In this document: positions 1 through 9,270 of the stretch, one piece after another
Numbering within the stretch: the first letter of the stretch is position 1
Layout: every line of letters starts with the position of its first letter
Source of the DNA: Salinivirga cyanobacteriivorans
Lineage (GTDB): Bacteria > Bacteroidota > Bacteroidia > Bacteroidales > Salinivirgaceae
Reading direction: 5' to 3'
NCBI RefSeq assembly: GCF_001443605.1
Contig: NZ_CP013118.1
Span: 3,343,501 to 3,407,500, forward strand
DNA: 64,000 nucleotides
Made by a program: the position numbers and the translations under genes
The notes under the pieces: generated by a model
Told to the model about the DNA's origin: nothing
The model's database searches: none
The model's input: only the letters and a program-made list of their open reading frames with translations

Positions 1-1
1 T

Positions 2-1501
2 ACAGGTTTCGCTATGCAGAGTTTTTTCATCGGTACCGGAGCAGTAATTGCTTCGCTACTTCCTTATATGATGACCAACTGGTTTGGCTTTTCAAATACT
101 GCACCTGAAGGGGTAATTCCCGATTCAGTGAAGTTTTCTTTTTATGTTGGTGGTGCCGTGTTTTTCCTTGCCGTGCTATGGACCGTGATACGCTCCAAAG
201 AATATTCGCCGGAAGAACTTAAGGAATTTGAAGATCATAGCGAGGATGTGTGCGAGGATGATCATGCAGAAGCAGGCCCTGCAATTAAAGTTTCATTAAG
301 AACAGGAATTATTTCCTTCCTTTTCGGGGGCTTATTAAGTTTGCTGTTTGTTTATGTGCATGTCGAAAAAGAGGTATTTATCCTCTCTTTTGGTTTAATG
401 GCTTTTGGCTTGCTCGAAGCTTTGTCGGCGCTATTACAACATCGGAAAGTTAGAAATGGCTACACTTCTATTTTTAACGACCTGAATAATATGCCACTTA
501 CAATGAAGCAACTCGCAGTTGTTCAGTTTTTCTCCTGGTTTGCATTATTTGCCATGTGGATTTATACCACCAATGGCGTTACGGCCGATAAGTACGATAT
601 GGAAGTAGACCAGAATATGGTTAAATTTTTAAGTACACAATTGGACGAACTTGAAAACAAGGATAAAATAAATTCTGGCAGGGCCACAGAAATCAGAGAA
701 GAGCTGAAAAAATATCGGGCACACCTGAATAATGATGAAAAAGCTTCAGCAAAAGTCAACCTGGTTAAATTTTATCTTAGCGATCATATTTTAAAGGAAA
801 AAGAAGTAGTTGAAACACTGCAAAATCAGTTTGAAAGTGCCAGGAATAAATCAGGTGACGAGCGCATTGCAAGTGTATTGAAAGAACTTGAGCGGCAAGA
901 AAAAAGTAAGACACCTGATATACCCTACGAAGCACTTAAACAGGTAAATCAACTGGCTGGTGAAGGGCTTGTAACATTGCCCCAAAATATGGATGGTAAG
1001 TTCACATTTTTTACCCGGTTAAAAGAAATACGAAAAAATTATAATGATGGAGCTGATTGGGTTGGAGTAGGTTTTGGCGTTTATAATGGATTTGCAGCCG
1101 TGTTTGCATTTTTCTTAATGTTTTTGTCGCGCATCACCACACGTAAGATAACCCACATGATATCCTTACTTGTCGGCGGACTCAGCTATTTGGCTGTTTT
1201 CTGGATTCAGGATACATCATGGTTATTGCTGCTTCCTTTTGTTGGTATAGGTTTAGCGTGGGCAAGTATTTTGGCTATCCCTTATGCCATTTTAACCGGA
1301 TCACTTCCCCAGAATAAAATGGGTGTGTATATGGGAATTTTTAATTTTTTCCTGGTAATACCACAAATTTTGGCAGCAAGTCTTCTTGGTTTTATGGTTA
1401 AATTCTGGTTCGATGAAAAAGCAATTTATGCATTGGTACTGGGAGGTATAGCTCTGTTACTTGCAGCTGTATCTGTACTTTTTGTAAAAGATGAGGACTA
1501 G
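2..1501 (+). CDS. MFS sugar transporter, SLC45/GPH-like (5' truncated by window edge)
   Basis: Inner-membrane secondary transporter, probably a sugar:cation symporter of the SLC45-like group. The reading frame is open to the first base of the window: the codons before the first ATG (position 14) read TGFA and continue into MQSFFIGTGAVIASLLPY, which matches the TM4-TM5 region of these proteins, so the ATG at 14 is internal and roughly 130 N-terminal residues lie outside. Hydrophobic helices are visible near residues 45-60, 95-115, 120-140, 170-185 and in the C-terminal half (about 350-490). A long charged, coiled-coil-like insert (about residues 195-330) between two helices is unusual for the family. 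The gene ends just before a strong hairpin terminator. The substrate cannot be told from sequence; alpha-glucosides are typical of relatives. Confidence 0.8.
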   Translation, partial: TGFAMQSFFIGTGAVIASLLPYMMTNWFGFSNTAPEGVIPDSVKFSFYVGGAVFFLAVLWTVIRSKEYSPEELKEFEDHSEDVCEDDHAEAGPAIKVSLRTGIISFLFGGLLSLLFVYVHVEKEVFILSFGLMAFGLLEALSALLQHRKVRNGYTSIFNDLNNMPLTMKQLAVVQFFSWFALFAMWIYTTNGVTADKYDMEVDQNMVKFLSTQLDELENKDKINSGRATEIREELKKYRAHLNNDEKASAKVNLVKFYLSDHILKEKEVVETLQNQFESARNKSGDERIASVLKELERQEKSKTPDIPYEALKQVNQLAGEGLVTLPQNMDGKFTFFTRLKEIRKNYNDGADWVGVGFGVYNGFAAVFAFFLMFLSRITTRKITHMISLLVGGLSYLAVFWIQDTSWLLLLPFVGIGLAWASILAIPYAILTGSLPQNKMGVYMGIFNFFLVIPQILAASLLGFMVKFWFDEKAIYALVLGGIALLLAAVSVLFVKDED

Positions 1502-1541
1502 TTTGTTTTAAATCAGAAAGCTGAATAAGCAAAATATAGAG

Positions 1542-1582
1542 AAGATCCCGGTAGCAGGAAGGTTGCTACCGGGATCTTTTTA
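1542..1582. terminator. Bidirectional rho-independent terminator
   Basis: A perfect 15-bp inverted repeat (1542-1556 with 1564-1578, loop 1557-1563) is followed by T's on the plus strand and preceded by A's. It sits between the convergent transporter and TonB-receptor genes and overlaps the stop codon of the latter. Confidence 0.9.
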
Positions 1583-3649
1583 TTTGTAATTTATCCTAAA
1601 ATTTGCACCTATTATCAACCAGCGGCCGGGTTGTGGTATATTGGCAATATCATAATAGCTTTTATCCAAAAGGTTTGAAATACTACTGTAAAACTCCCAT
1701 TTATTGTATTTGTACGATATTTTCAGGTTTACAAGCCAGAAAGGTTTAAAAGGCACATCTGTGTTGTAATTACCGTTTTCGTATGCGTTGTAGGAGCCAT
1801 TTCTGTCCTGGTACCTAATTCCCCAGCTTGCCCTGAAGTTTTTGTATAGCTTATGTTTAAGCCTGATTGTGAATTTATGCTTTAGGTTGTCTGCTACATA
1901 TTTAGTTTCTACATTTTCACCCGAAGCATTAATATCAGTATAGGCATAGTTTAAATTGATTAATGATACAGGGCTTGCTTCCCAAAATTCGTTTAAATGC
2001 ACTTTCAGGGCAAAATCAACTCCTCTTGTTGCTGTATTTGTAAGGTTTTGCGTCTGCCAGGGTGCTTCCTCTGCAGCATCAACTGGCTTTACCCACTCAA
2101 TTGTATTGTTTCCTTTGCGGTAATAAATTGCACTCTGGAAGCTAAAAACAGTGTTTACATACCTGGCACCGGCTTCAAGTGTTTTTGATTCTTCTGGTCG
2201 TAGGTCAGGATTTCCAATATTGACAGGGCCGGAATAGTATAAGTCGGTAAATGTGGGTAGTCGAAGGGCTTCATTGTAAGAACTAAATACCCTGAAATGA
2301 CGAAATAGCTTGTAGCTCACTTCTAATCCGGGATAAGTTCTAATTCTGTTCAGAATGTTGTAATACGAGGTCATTAGTCCGGCCGCAAAATGCAGTTTTT
2401 CCAAATCAAGGGTATATGTAAAATGTCCTCCGGTATGAATTCTCTCATCCTGATGGTTAAATGTTGCACTTTCCCCCGGCACCGCTTTAGTTCCGGCCAT
2501 GGGTTTGCCCAAAACATTGCTGTAAATATGAGCATAACGTATGTTGAGGTTGGCCGCAATATTGCCATAGCGCGTTTGAAATAATACAGGCAACTGACCT
2601 CCTGCCACATCGGTCATGTGATAGTTGTGAGAATTGTACCAGTCTGGAGCAGTATCGCGAAAAAGCTCGAACCTGTCGTGGTGTTTGCGGTAATAAATAA
2701 CCGGTTTTAGCTGAATGTTTTTCTTTTTCAGGCTATACCGTACACTACTAAAAAAGGTTTTAGTAGCCTCAAACTGGTCGGGGTAAGCCGGAGTATAAAA
2801 GCTATTGGCTCCGAATGCTTTGGTGTTGTACCCTGTCTGTAAAGCCAACTCGTGGGCATTATGCTTCCATTTACCATGATAAAACAGGTTTGTGGTATTG
2901 AAATCGGTATTGTTTAATGCTTCGTTTGGCAGGTAACCATCACTTTTTTTATGACCAGCTGTAAAGAAATGTGTCGTTTTGCCGGCCTTGTAGTTGACAC
3001 TGGTGTTTTGTTCCAAAAAATTATACTGACCTGCTTTAGCTTCTGTTTTTATAGTATTGCCCGGCTTTGTATTGGTAATGATGTTGATAGCTCCGTTATA
3101 GGCATTTATCCCAAACATTCTGGATGCTGGTCCTTCAAGAATTTCAATTCTGTCAATACTATTTAGGCTAAGAGGGAGGTTGAGGTTGTGATGGCCGGTT
3201 TGGGGATCGGTGATATTTACTCCGTTGAGTAACACGAGTGTTTGATCTAAAGTGCCGCCGCGCATGGCTATATCGGCCTGAACTCCATGCTGGCCGCGTT
3301 GTTTGATGTCTAAACTCACTGCATATTCAAGCAGCTCATTCAGGTCGCTTACAGGCGCAGCCTCAATTTCTTTTTGATTAATAACTGTAACTATTCTGGC
3401 GATTTTTGAGAATGCTACAGGTTCCTGTTCGCCACTGACAATTACTTCATCAAGCTCGTAAATTTGCTCGTTTATTGCAGAATCGACCTGGGCTGTGGCT
3501 GTTTTTGTTTCAAAGGTAAGCGAAGTGGCCATTACCATGGTTGCAATGGCAATTTGTTTACCTTGTGATTGAAACACGCCATAACCCCTGTGACTCCATT
3601 TTCTGAAGTAAACTGTTTTAGGTGGCTTTGAAAAAAGTTTTTGCTTCAT
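1580..3649 (-). CDS. TonB-dependent outer-membrane receptor, BtuB-like
   Basis: Outer-membrane TonB-dependent channel for scarce ligands. The plug domain follows a short linker (ELDEVIVSGEQ) and includes the typical LNGVNITDP and IEILEGPASRMFGINAYNGAINIIT motifs (seen in part); a ~500-residue beta-barrel with alternating aromatic residues ends in an aromatic-rich strand. I chose the ATG at 3649 (MKQKLFSKPPKTVYF) over the upstream ATG at 3682, because KTVYFRKWSHRGYGVF followed by a hydrophobic signal segment is a common N-terminus of BtuB-like Bacteroidota receptors. Cobalamin or another chelate is the likely ligand, but only ~140 bp separate it from the divergent oxidoreductase gene and I see no cobalamin riboswitch there. 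Confidence 0.85.
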   Translation of the reverse strand: MKQKLFSKPPKTVYFRKWSHRGYGVFQSQGKQIAIATMVMATSLTFETKTATAQVDSAINEQIYELDEVIVSGEQEPVAFSKIARIVTVINQKEIEAAPVSDLNELLEYAVSLDIKQRGQHGVQADIAMRGGTLDQTLVLLNGVNITDPQTGHHNLNLPLSLNSIDRIEILEGPASRMFGINAYNGAINIITNTKPGNTIKTEAKAGQYNFLEQNTSVNYKAGKTTHFFTAGHKKSDGYLPNEALNNTDFNTTNLFYHGKWKHNAHELALQTGYNTKAFGANSFYTPAYPDQFEATKTFFSSVRYSLKKKNIQLKPVIYYRKHHDRFELFRDTAPDWYNSHNYHMTDVAGGQLPVLFQTRYGNIAANLNIRYAHIYSNVLGKPMAGTKAVPGESATFNHQDERIHTGGHFTYTLDLEKLHFAAGLMTSYYNILNRIRTYPGLEVSYKLFRHFRVFSSYNEALRLPTFTDLYYSGPVNIGNPDLRPEESKTLEAGARYVNTVFSFQSAIYYRKGNNTIEWVKPVDAAEEAPWQTQNLTNTATRGVDFALKVHLNEFWEASPVSLINLNYAYTDINASGENVETKYVADNLKHKFTIRLKHKLYKNFRASWGIRYQDRNGSYNAYENGNYNTDVPFKPFWLVNLKISYKYNKWEFYSSISNLLDKSYYDIANIPQPGRWLIIGANFRINYK

Positions 3650-3793
3650 GTTTTTAATTTTTAATTCCCGGCAAATGTACAATATTTGAAATGTCTTTTT
3701 TTGCCAGTAAATGTTTTAGGAATTTATTTAATCCAGGTTTTTTAACATATAAAGTTGTTATTGCTTAGTTTTGCACCAGTAAAATATGTAATT

Positions 3794-4768
3794 ATGGACA
3801 ACGCTATACCCGAAAAAGGAAGATTTGCTGTAATAAATGAATTTGGCGGACCCGAAGTTTTCTCTGTCATCGATGCCGCAATACCTGCAATAAAACCCGA
3901 CCAAATTTTAATAGAGGTTCATGCAGTTTCTATCAACCCTATCGATTGGAAGCAGCGCAAAGGGAATCACAGGTTTCTGTTAGGCGCACCTTTTCCTATT
4001 ACACTTGGATACGATGTGGCTGGAAAGGTAGTAGCTTGCGGTGAACAAACAGAAAAATTTACAGTTGGTGATGAGGTGCTGGGTGTGTTGGATAATAAAT
4101 ACGGAGGGGCTTATGGTGAATATGCCAGAGGTACAGAAAAGTGTTTTGTGAAGCGCCCCGACCAGATTAGTATAGCAAAAGCTGCCGCACTGCCTATGGT
4201 AACTTTAACCAGTTTACAGGCACTGCGCGATAAAGCTGAATTAAAATCCGGTGAGGTGTTACTGGTAAATGGCGCCAGTGGCGGTGTAGGTCATGTGGCC
4301 GTGCAAATCGGTAAAATCTTAGGCGCTCATGTAATTGGCGTCAGTAGCGGTAAAAATGAGGCCTTTGTGAGAGAACTGGGCGCAGATGAGTTTATCGATT
4401 ACAGAAAAAGTAACGTGATTAACTCAGAGAAAAAAGTTGATGTGTTTTTCGATGCCGCAGGAATTTATGGTTTCCCCGGGGTTATGAATATGCTCAATGC
4501 AGGCGGTAGGTATGTGAACACATTGCCGCGACCCAAAATATTATGGCATAAAGTGCTACAGCTTTTCACCGAAGGTAAAAAAGCTAAAACCCTACTTATG
4601 GACCATAATCCACAGGATCTTTTGGGAATTGTAAATTGGGTAGTTAATGGCCGGCTTGAAATTAAAATCGACAGTAGTTTTGAATTTTCTGAAATCCAGG
4701 AGGCGCATCTATATGCAGAACAGGGCCACTCTAATGGAAAAAATGTCATTGTATTAAAAAAATCATGA
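3794..4768 (+). CDS. NAD(P)-dependent alcohol dehydrogenase / quinone oxidoreductase (MDR, zinc-free type)
   Basis: Cytoplasmic medium-chain dehydrogenase/reductase. The N-terminal GroES-like domain contains VHAVSINPIDWKQRKG and the gate GYDVAGKVVACG; the Rossmann domain has the nucleotide-binding signature VNGASGGVGHVAVQIGK. The zinc-binding cysteines of true alcohol dehydrogenases are missing, as in the quinone-oxidoreductase/enoyl-reductase branch. The ATG at 3794 gives MDNAIPEKGRFAVINEFGGPE, a normal start; an ATG at 3755 would add 13 residues unlike the family. It overlaps the downstream small gene by ATGA (4765-4768), suggesting coupled translation. The substrate is unknown. Confidence 0.85.
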   Translation: MDNAIPEKGRFAVINEFGGPEVFSVIDAAIPAIKPDQILIEVHAVSINPIDWKQRKGNHRFLLGAPFPITLGYDVAGKVVACGEQTEKFTVGDEVLGVLDNKYGGAYGEYARGTEKCFVKRPDQISIAKAAALPMVTLTSLQALRDKAELKSGEVLLVNGASGGVGHVAVQIGKILGAHVIGVSSGKNEAFVRELGADEFIDYRKSNVINSEKKVDVFFDAAGIYGFPGVMNMLNAGGRYVNTLPRPKILWHKVLQLFTEGKKAKTLLMDHNPQDLLGIVNWVVNGRLEIKIDSSFEFSEIQEAHLYAEQGHSNGKNVIVLKKS

Positions 4769-4992
4769 AAAAGCATTTTCTCGAAGAGCTTGTAGCTACA
4801 AAAATGCCGTTTGGCAAGTATAAAGGCCGTTACCTATATCAATTACCTGAACCTTATCTTGTATGGTTTCATCAAAAAGGTTTTCCCGATAACAAACTTG
4901 GCATGATGCTGCAAACCATGTATGAGATTAAACTCAATGGTTTAGAGTATCTCTTAAAACCAATTATAAAAGGGCAGAGGTATGGCAGGTAG
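4765..4992 (+). CDS. DUF3820 family small protein
   Basis: A 75-residue protein with the DUF3820 pattern: MPFGKYKGRYLYQLPEPYL, then WFHQKGFPDNKLG. The family is small, cytoplasmic and of unclear function (some members are annotated as putative quorum-sensing-regulated factors or linked to nuclease domains). It overlaps the preceding oxidoreductase by 4 bases and is probably co-transcribed with it. It ends 4 bases from the convergent SRPBCC gene with no room for a separate terminator. Confidence 0.75.
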   Translation: MKKHFLEELVATKMPFGKYKGRYLYQLPEPYLVWFHQKGFPDNKLGMMLQTMYEIKLNGLEYLLKPIIKGQRYGR

Positions 4993-4996
4993 ACTT

Positions 4997-5476
4997 TCAG
5001 GAATTGAACATTTCGTTTAATACCTGTTCCCGGTACTGAAAAATTTTTGTGAGTTGTTTCTTAACGATCAGAGGATGAGCTACCTTTGCCAAAAAACCAA
5101 AAGGTAATTTGTAACTTATCCTGTCAGTCATTAATATGCCGTTTTCATGCGGTGCAATTCTGTGTTCATGATGCCACATTTTATAGGGACCAAATCTTTG
5201 TTCATCAACAAAATATTCTTTTTTACGCACATGCGTAATTTCGGTAATCCAATTTGATCTTAACCCAGCAAACGGGGTTACTTTATAGCTAATTATCTGA
5301 CCTGCATACATAGGTTCTATACCTTCAGAAGTTATTGTGAAGTTCATTTCAGATGGTGTGATTTTTTCAAGGTTTTTTGGATCTGAAAGTAGCTCCCAGG
5401 CTTTGTCAATATTGGTATTTAGCACCTGCGTAGTTTCCAAAGTGTATATGCCTGAATGGGATTTGAATTGAATCAT
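4997..5476 (-). CDS. SRPBCC (START-like) family ligand-binding protein
   Basis: A ~159-residue protein of the polyketide-cyclase/START-like superfamily, which forms a helix-grip fold around hydrophobic ligands. Seen: LNTNIDKAWELLSDPKNLEKITP near the start, ISYKVTPFAGLRSNWITEIT in the middle and the final helix with LTKIFQYREQVLNEMF. The ATG at 5476 (MIQFKSHSGIYTLE) begins directly before the first beta strand; the ATG at 5536 would add 20 residues that fit no domain. Relatives are often annotated as cell-division inhibitor or cyclase on weak grounds; no function can be assigned. Confidence 0.75.
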   Translation of the reverse strand: MIQFKSHSGIYTLETTQVLNTNIDKAWELLSDPKNLEKITPSEMNFTITSEGIEPMYAGQIISYKVTPFAGLRSNWITEITHVRKKEYFVDEQRFGPYKMWHHEHRIAPHENGILMTDRISYKLPFGFLAKVAHPLIVKKQLTKIFQYREQVLNEMFNS

Positions 5477-5913
5477 TTGTTTAATGTTTGTATTGATAAA
5501 ATTAAACAAACTTGACGGGTAAAGGTTTAAATTCATTAAATACTATAGCTTAGAAAATATGAATTTATTGCTATTTAATTTAAATACTGTGTTTGCATAT
5601 GATTATTTTAGCGTGTGTTCTGTTCTCAATAGAAAGTATCGATTTAGTTCCTGAAAACTCGCTTACCCCGATCTCAACTTAGGTGAAATATTTTATTTTT
5701 CTGTTTTTGTCTGCATGTAGTATTATATTCCTCTTAAATGACCATTTATTATATAGAAATATAAATAACAAAATAGATGGATTTTTTTATTGTCAGGTAA
5801 TTGCTATCTTCAGGCCCTCTGTAATCGTTTATTGTTCATTTGAAATACCTTAGGTGTGTGAAAATAGTTGTTTTAAAACATCTTAAGCAAAAAATTTAAT
5901 TGCTGGAATAATA
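5477..5913. other. AT-rich intergenic region, no gene seen
   Basis: About 440 bases between the SRPBCC start and the V-ATPase promoter. It is strongly AT-rich. I see no plausible ORF, tRNA or clear hairpin in it. Confidence 0.5.
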
Positions 5914-5942
5914 TTTGACAGATATAAGAATTACTATATTTG
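5914..5942 (+). promoter_or_regulatory. Bacteroidota-type promoter of the V-ATPase operon
   Basis: TTTG at 5914-5917 and TATATTTG at 5935-5942 are separated by 17 bases, matching the Bacteroidota -33/-7 consensus (TTTG and TAnnTTTG). The predicted start near 5948 leaves a ~55-nt leader before atpE at 6002. Confidence 0.7.
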
Positions 5943-6001
5943 CTCTAATTTTTAATATAATTGATACATAGGATATTGTTTGTAATGTAAACATGTAAAT
6001 T

Positions 6002-6610
6002 ATGACCACTAAACTTCAAGATCTCACCAATAAAGTTTATAACGAAGGTGTTCAAAAAGCTAACGAAGAAGCTGAATCTATCCTCAAGGAAGCCAAAGAA
6101 AAAGCAGCAGCCATTGAAAATAAAGCAAAAGAAGATGCTGAAAAGATGAAAGCTGATGCTCAAAAAGAGGCAGAGGAAATTAAAAAGCACATGGAATCAG
6201 AAATGAAAATGGCAATAGATCAGTCTGTTGCAGCTCTGAAACAGGATGTTGCAAATCTGGTTACCATGCAGGCCATTCAGCCAACCACCAAAGAGCTTTT
6301 TTCTGACAAAAAATTCCTCGGAAGCCTTATTCAAAAAGTTGTTGAAGGATGGGTAAATCGTGGCGAAGGCGATATAAGTGTTATTTTGCCAGAAGCTGAT
6401 AAAAAAGAGATGGAAAGCTACTTTAAGAATGAATTGGCCAGTCAGCTTAATGAAGATATTAAAATAGATTTTTCAAATGATGTAAAAGCTGGTTTTAAAA
6501 TTGGACCTGCCGATGGAAGTTATGTAATTAGTTTTACTGAGCAGGATTTCAACAATTTCTTCCAAACTTATTTGCGTCCTAAAACCAGGGAATTACTTTT
6601 TGAAGAATAA
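6002..6610 (+). CDS. atpE: V-type ATP synthase subunit E
   Basis: Peripheral-stalk subunit of the V/A-type ATPase. 202 residues; the first ~85 are an Ala/Lys/Glu-rich amphipathic helix (repeated EAKEKAAAIENKAKEDAE-like heptads) and the C-terminal half is the globular domain that caps the A3B3 head. The length is normal for subunit E. First gene of the operon E-DUF2764-A-B-D-I-K, 5 bases from the next gene, with a promoter 60 bases upstream. Confidence 0.88.
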   Translation: MTTKLQDLTNKVYNEGVQKANEEAESILKEAKEKAAAIENKAKEDAEKMKADAQKEAEEIKKHMESEMKMAIDQSVAALKQDVANLVTMQAIQPTTKELFSDKKFLGSLIQKVVEGWVNRGEGDISVILPEADKKEMESYFKNELASQLNEDIKIDFSNDVKAGFKIGPADGSYVISFTEQDFNNFFQTYLRPKTRELLFEE

Positions 6611-6615
6611 TCATT

Positions 6616-7479
6616 ATGGCTACAAATTACTATTATCTTATATCTGGACTACCTGAACTCACACCGGACGATAGGAAAATAAGTTTTACAAGCATATCAT
6701 TGAGGGCACAGCTCAAAGAGCACCTCACAGAACATGATTTTAAGCTTGTAGAACTTTTCTATTTACCATTCGACCATAACAATCTGTTAGACACATTTTT
6801 TGGCGAACAGCAGAAGTGGGATAACCGGGGAAATTTTACGAAAGAGCATATTAACGAAGTTACCGATAAAAAACACTTCGATACTGTAAACCTTGATCAA
6901 TATCCGGGTTATTGGAAGGATTTTCTGGACCTGATGCACAGCGATTGTGCACCCATCGATGAAGTGGCAGCATCCAGATTATTGTCAGCTAAATATTACG
7001 ATTACCTTGAGACTTTCGATAATGAATTCGTAAGTAAAGTTGCCAGGTACCAAAAGAATGTAGCAAACATAATTACGGCACTAAATGCCAGGAACTTTGG
7101 CCTCGATTTAGAAGGTAATTTAGTTGGTCATGACGAAGTGGTCGATGCCCTCAAAAAAAGTCAGGCATGTGATTTTGGGCTTTCATCTGCACTGGAATAT
7201 ATCGATGATATAACCCAGATTTATGAGATTGAAAATATAACCGAAAGAGAGCGCAAAATTGATTTGCACAAATGGAAATATCTCGAAGACCTTACTTTTT
7301 TCAACTATTTTACTGTGGAAAAAGTAATTGCCTTTTTGCTCAAACTATTTATTGTTGAACGCTGGTACCATCTCGATGAGGAAAAAGGTAAAGAAACTTT
7401 TGAAGAAATATTCAACGAAATAAAATCGGAATTTAAATTTCCCGAAGAATATACATTAACCTATGGAAAGAAAAGATAA
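6616..7479 (+). CDS. DUF2764 family protein, probable V-ATPase subunit (C-like)
   Basis: A 287-residue soluble protein starting ATNYYYLISGLPELTPDD, the hallmark of DUF2764, found between subunits E and A in V-ATPase operons of Bacteroidota and Chlamydiae. It is largely helical, with no signal peptide or membrane segment. In Thermus and archaea this place holds subunit C, the socket between the rotor ring and the central axle; because no other C gene is present here, DUF2764 probably fills that role (inference from position and size). It overlaps atpA by 17 bases, implying coupled translation. Confidence 0.8.
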   Translation: MATNYYYLISGLPELTPDDRKISFTSISLRAQLKEHLTEHDFKLVELFYLPFDHNNLLDTFFGEQQKWDNRGNFTKEHINEVTDKKHFDTVNLDQYPGYWKDFLDLMHSDCAPIDEVAASRLLSAKYYDYLETFDNEFVSKVARYQKNVANIITALNARNFGLDLEGNLVGHDEVVDALKKSQACDFGLSSALEYIDDITQIYEIENITERERKIDLHKWKYLEDLTFFNYFTVEKVIAFLLKLFIVERWYHLDEEKGKETFEEIFNEIKSEFKFPEEYTLTYGKKR

Positions 7480-9244
7480 AACAACCGGAACTGTAGCCGG
7501 CATAATAGCCAACCTGGTTATTGTAGAGGTCAATGGGCCGGTGGGACAAAATGAAATTTGTTTCATTAAGCATCGCGACGAAACCTTAATGGCTGAGGTT
7601 ATTAAAGTAAATGGCCTACAAGCATTCGTCCAGGTATTTGAAAGCACCAGAGGTATTAGACCCGGTAGCGAAGTAGAATTTGAAGGTCATATGCTCGAGG
7701 TTACATTGGGCCCGGGTATTCTTTCCCGCAATTACGATGGCCTGCAGAATGACCTTGATAAAATGGACGGTGTTTTCCTTAAAAGGGGCGATTATACCGA
7801 TCCGCTCGACCGTGATAAAAAATGGAGCTTTAAACCACTGGCAAAAGCCGGAGATAGCGTAAAAGCCGGAGACTGGCTGGGTGAAGTTGCTGAAAATGGT
7901 ATGCCCCACAGAATCATGGTCCCCTTTAAGTTTGAAGGAAATTACAAAGTTAAAAATGTAGCAGAGCAAGGCGAATACACAGTAGACGACCAGATTGCCA
8001 CACTTGAGAATAGCGATGGCGATGAGGTTCCGGTTACAATGGTTCAAAAATGGCCCGTAAAAATGCCTATCAAAGCATTTGCCGAAAAACCAAGGCCATT
8101 TAAACTGCTCGAAACAGGTGTACGCTGTATCGATACCCTGAACCCAATTACCGAGGGTGGAACAGGTTTTATTCCCGGACCTTTTGGTACTGGTAAAACT
8201 GTACTTCAGCATGCCATTTCAAAACAGGCAGAAGCCGATATCGTAGTAATTGCTGCATGTGGTGAGCGTGCCAACGAGGTAGTGGAAATCTTTAAAGAAT
8301 TCCCCGAACTTGATGACCCACGTACCGGACGCAAACTTATTGAACGTACCACAATTATTGCCAATACTTCAAATATGCCCGTGGCAGCAAGGGAGGCTTC
8401 TGTTTACACTGCCATGACAATTAGTGAATATTATCGTTCTATGGGCCTGAGGGTGCTTATGATGGCTGACTCGACTTCGCGTTGGGCACAGGCATTACGC
8501 GAAATGTCTAACAGGCTTGAAGAGCTTCCCGGACCGGATGCCTTCCCGATGGACCTTTCGGCAGTTATTTCTAACTTTTATGCCAGAGCCGGATATGTAT
8601 ATTTGAACAATAAAGAGCAGGGTTCAATTACTTTTATTGGAACAGTTTCTCCTGCAGGTGGTAACCTCAAAGAACCTGTAACCGAAAGTACACGAAAAGC
8701 AGCTCGCTGTTTCTATGGACTCGAACAGGCGCGTGCCGACAGTAAGCGTTATCCCGCCATTGACCCGATTGATAGTTATTCTAAATACCTCGATTATGAA
8801 GAGGTTCAAAAATCGTTGCAAAAGAATATGGGAGACCACTGGCATGCAAATGTATTGAGAACCAAAGATATTCTTTTGAGTGGTAAAGAGGCCATGGAGC
8901 AAATTAATATTTTGGGTGACGATGGTGTACCAATTGAATTTCATGAGCGTTTCTGGCGTTCAGAGCTAATCGATTTCGTGATTTTGCAGCAGGATGCATT
9001 TGACGATATCGACTGTTCTTCACCGCTTGATCGCCAAAAATATATGCTTGAAAAAGTACTTGAGGTGGTTGATACTGATTTTACTTTTTCAAATTTTGAG
9101 GAAGTAAGTGATTTTTTCAAACGCATGATTAACCAGTTTAAACAAATGAACTACTCTGACTTTAAGTCTGATAAGTTCCACAACCACGAAAAAGAGCTGG
9201 AAAATATCATTGCTGAAAGAAAAAAAGAGGCTGTTGAAAATTAA
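7463..9244 (+). CDS. atpA: V-type ATP synthase catalytic subunit A
   Basis: Catalytic nucleotide-binding subunit, 593 residues, normal for the A subunit and longer than F-ATPase beta because of the ~90-residue non-homologous insert. The P-loop is GPFGTGKTVLQH; further conserved blocks are AACGERANEVVEI, MADSTSRWAQALRE and FPAMDLS-like FPMDLSAVISNFYARAG. It begins inside the 3' end of the DUF2764 gene and is followed by atpB after 26 bases. Together with three B subunits it forms the cytoplasmic A3B3 head. Confidence 0.96.
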   Translation: MERKDKTTGTVAGIIANLVIVEVNGPVGQNEICFIKHRDETLMAEVIKVNGLQAFVQVFESTRGIRPGSEVEFEGHMLEVTLGPGILSRNYDGLQNDLDKMDGVFLKRGDYTDPLDRDKKWSFKPLAKAGDSVKAGDWLGEVAENGMPHRIMVPFKFEGNYKVKNVAEQGEYTVDDQIATLENSDGDEVPVTMVQKWPVKMPIKAFAEKPRPFKLLETGVRCIDTLNPITEGGTGFIPGPFGTGKTVLQHAISKQAEADIVVIAACGERANEVVEIFKEFPELDDPRTGRKLIERTTIIANTSNMPVAAREASVYTAMTISEYYRSMGLRVLMMADSTSRWAQALREMSNRLEELPGPDAFPMDLSAVISNFYARAGYVYLNNKEQGSITFIGTVSPAGGNLKEPVTESTRKAARCFYGLEQARADSKRYPAIDPIDSYSKYLDYEEVQKSLQKNMGDHWHANVLRTKDILLSGKEAMEQINILGDDGVPIEFHERFWRSELIDFVILQQDAFDDIDCSSPLDRQKYMLEKVLEVVDTDFTFSNFEEVSDFFKRMINQFKQMNYSDFKSDKFHNHEKELENIIAERKKEAVEN

Positions 9245-9270
9245 ACAAAACAGAATTAAAGATTAGTACC

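Noticed and set aside
3650-3793. Cobalamin riboswitch before the BtuB-like receptor
   Set aside because: The gap is too short (~140 bases shared with a divergent gene) and no conserved B12-box-like sequence was seen.
5945-6190. 81-codon Phe-rich minus-strand ORF
   Set aside because: Shadow of the Lys/Glu-rich coiled coil of atpE.
8624-8944. 106-codon minus-strand ORF
   Set aside because: Shadow of atpA, which is certain in the other strand.
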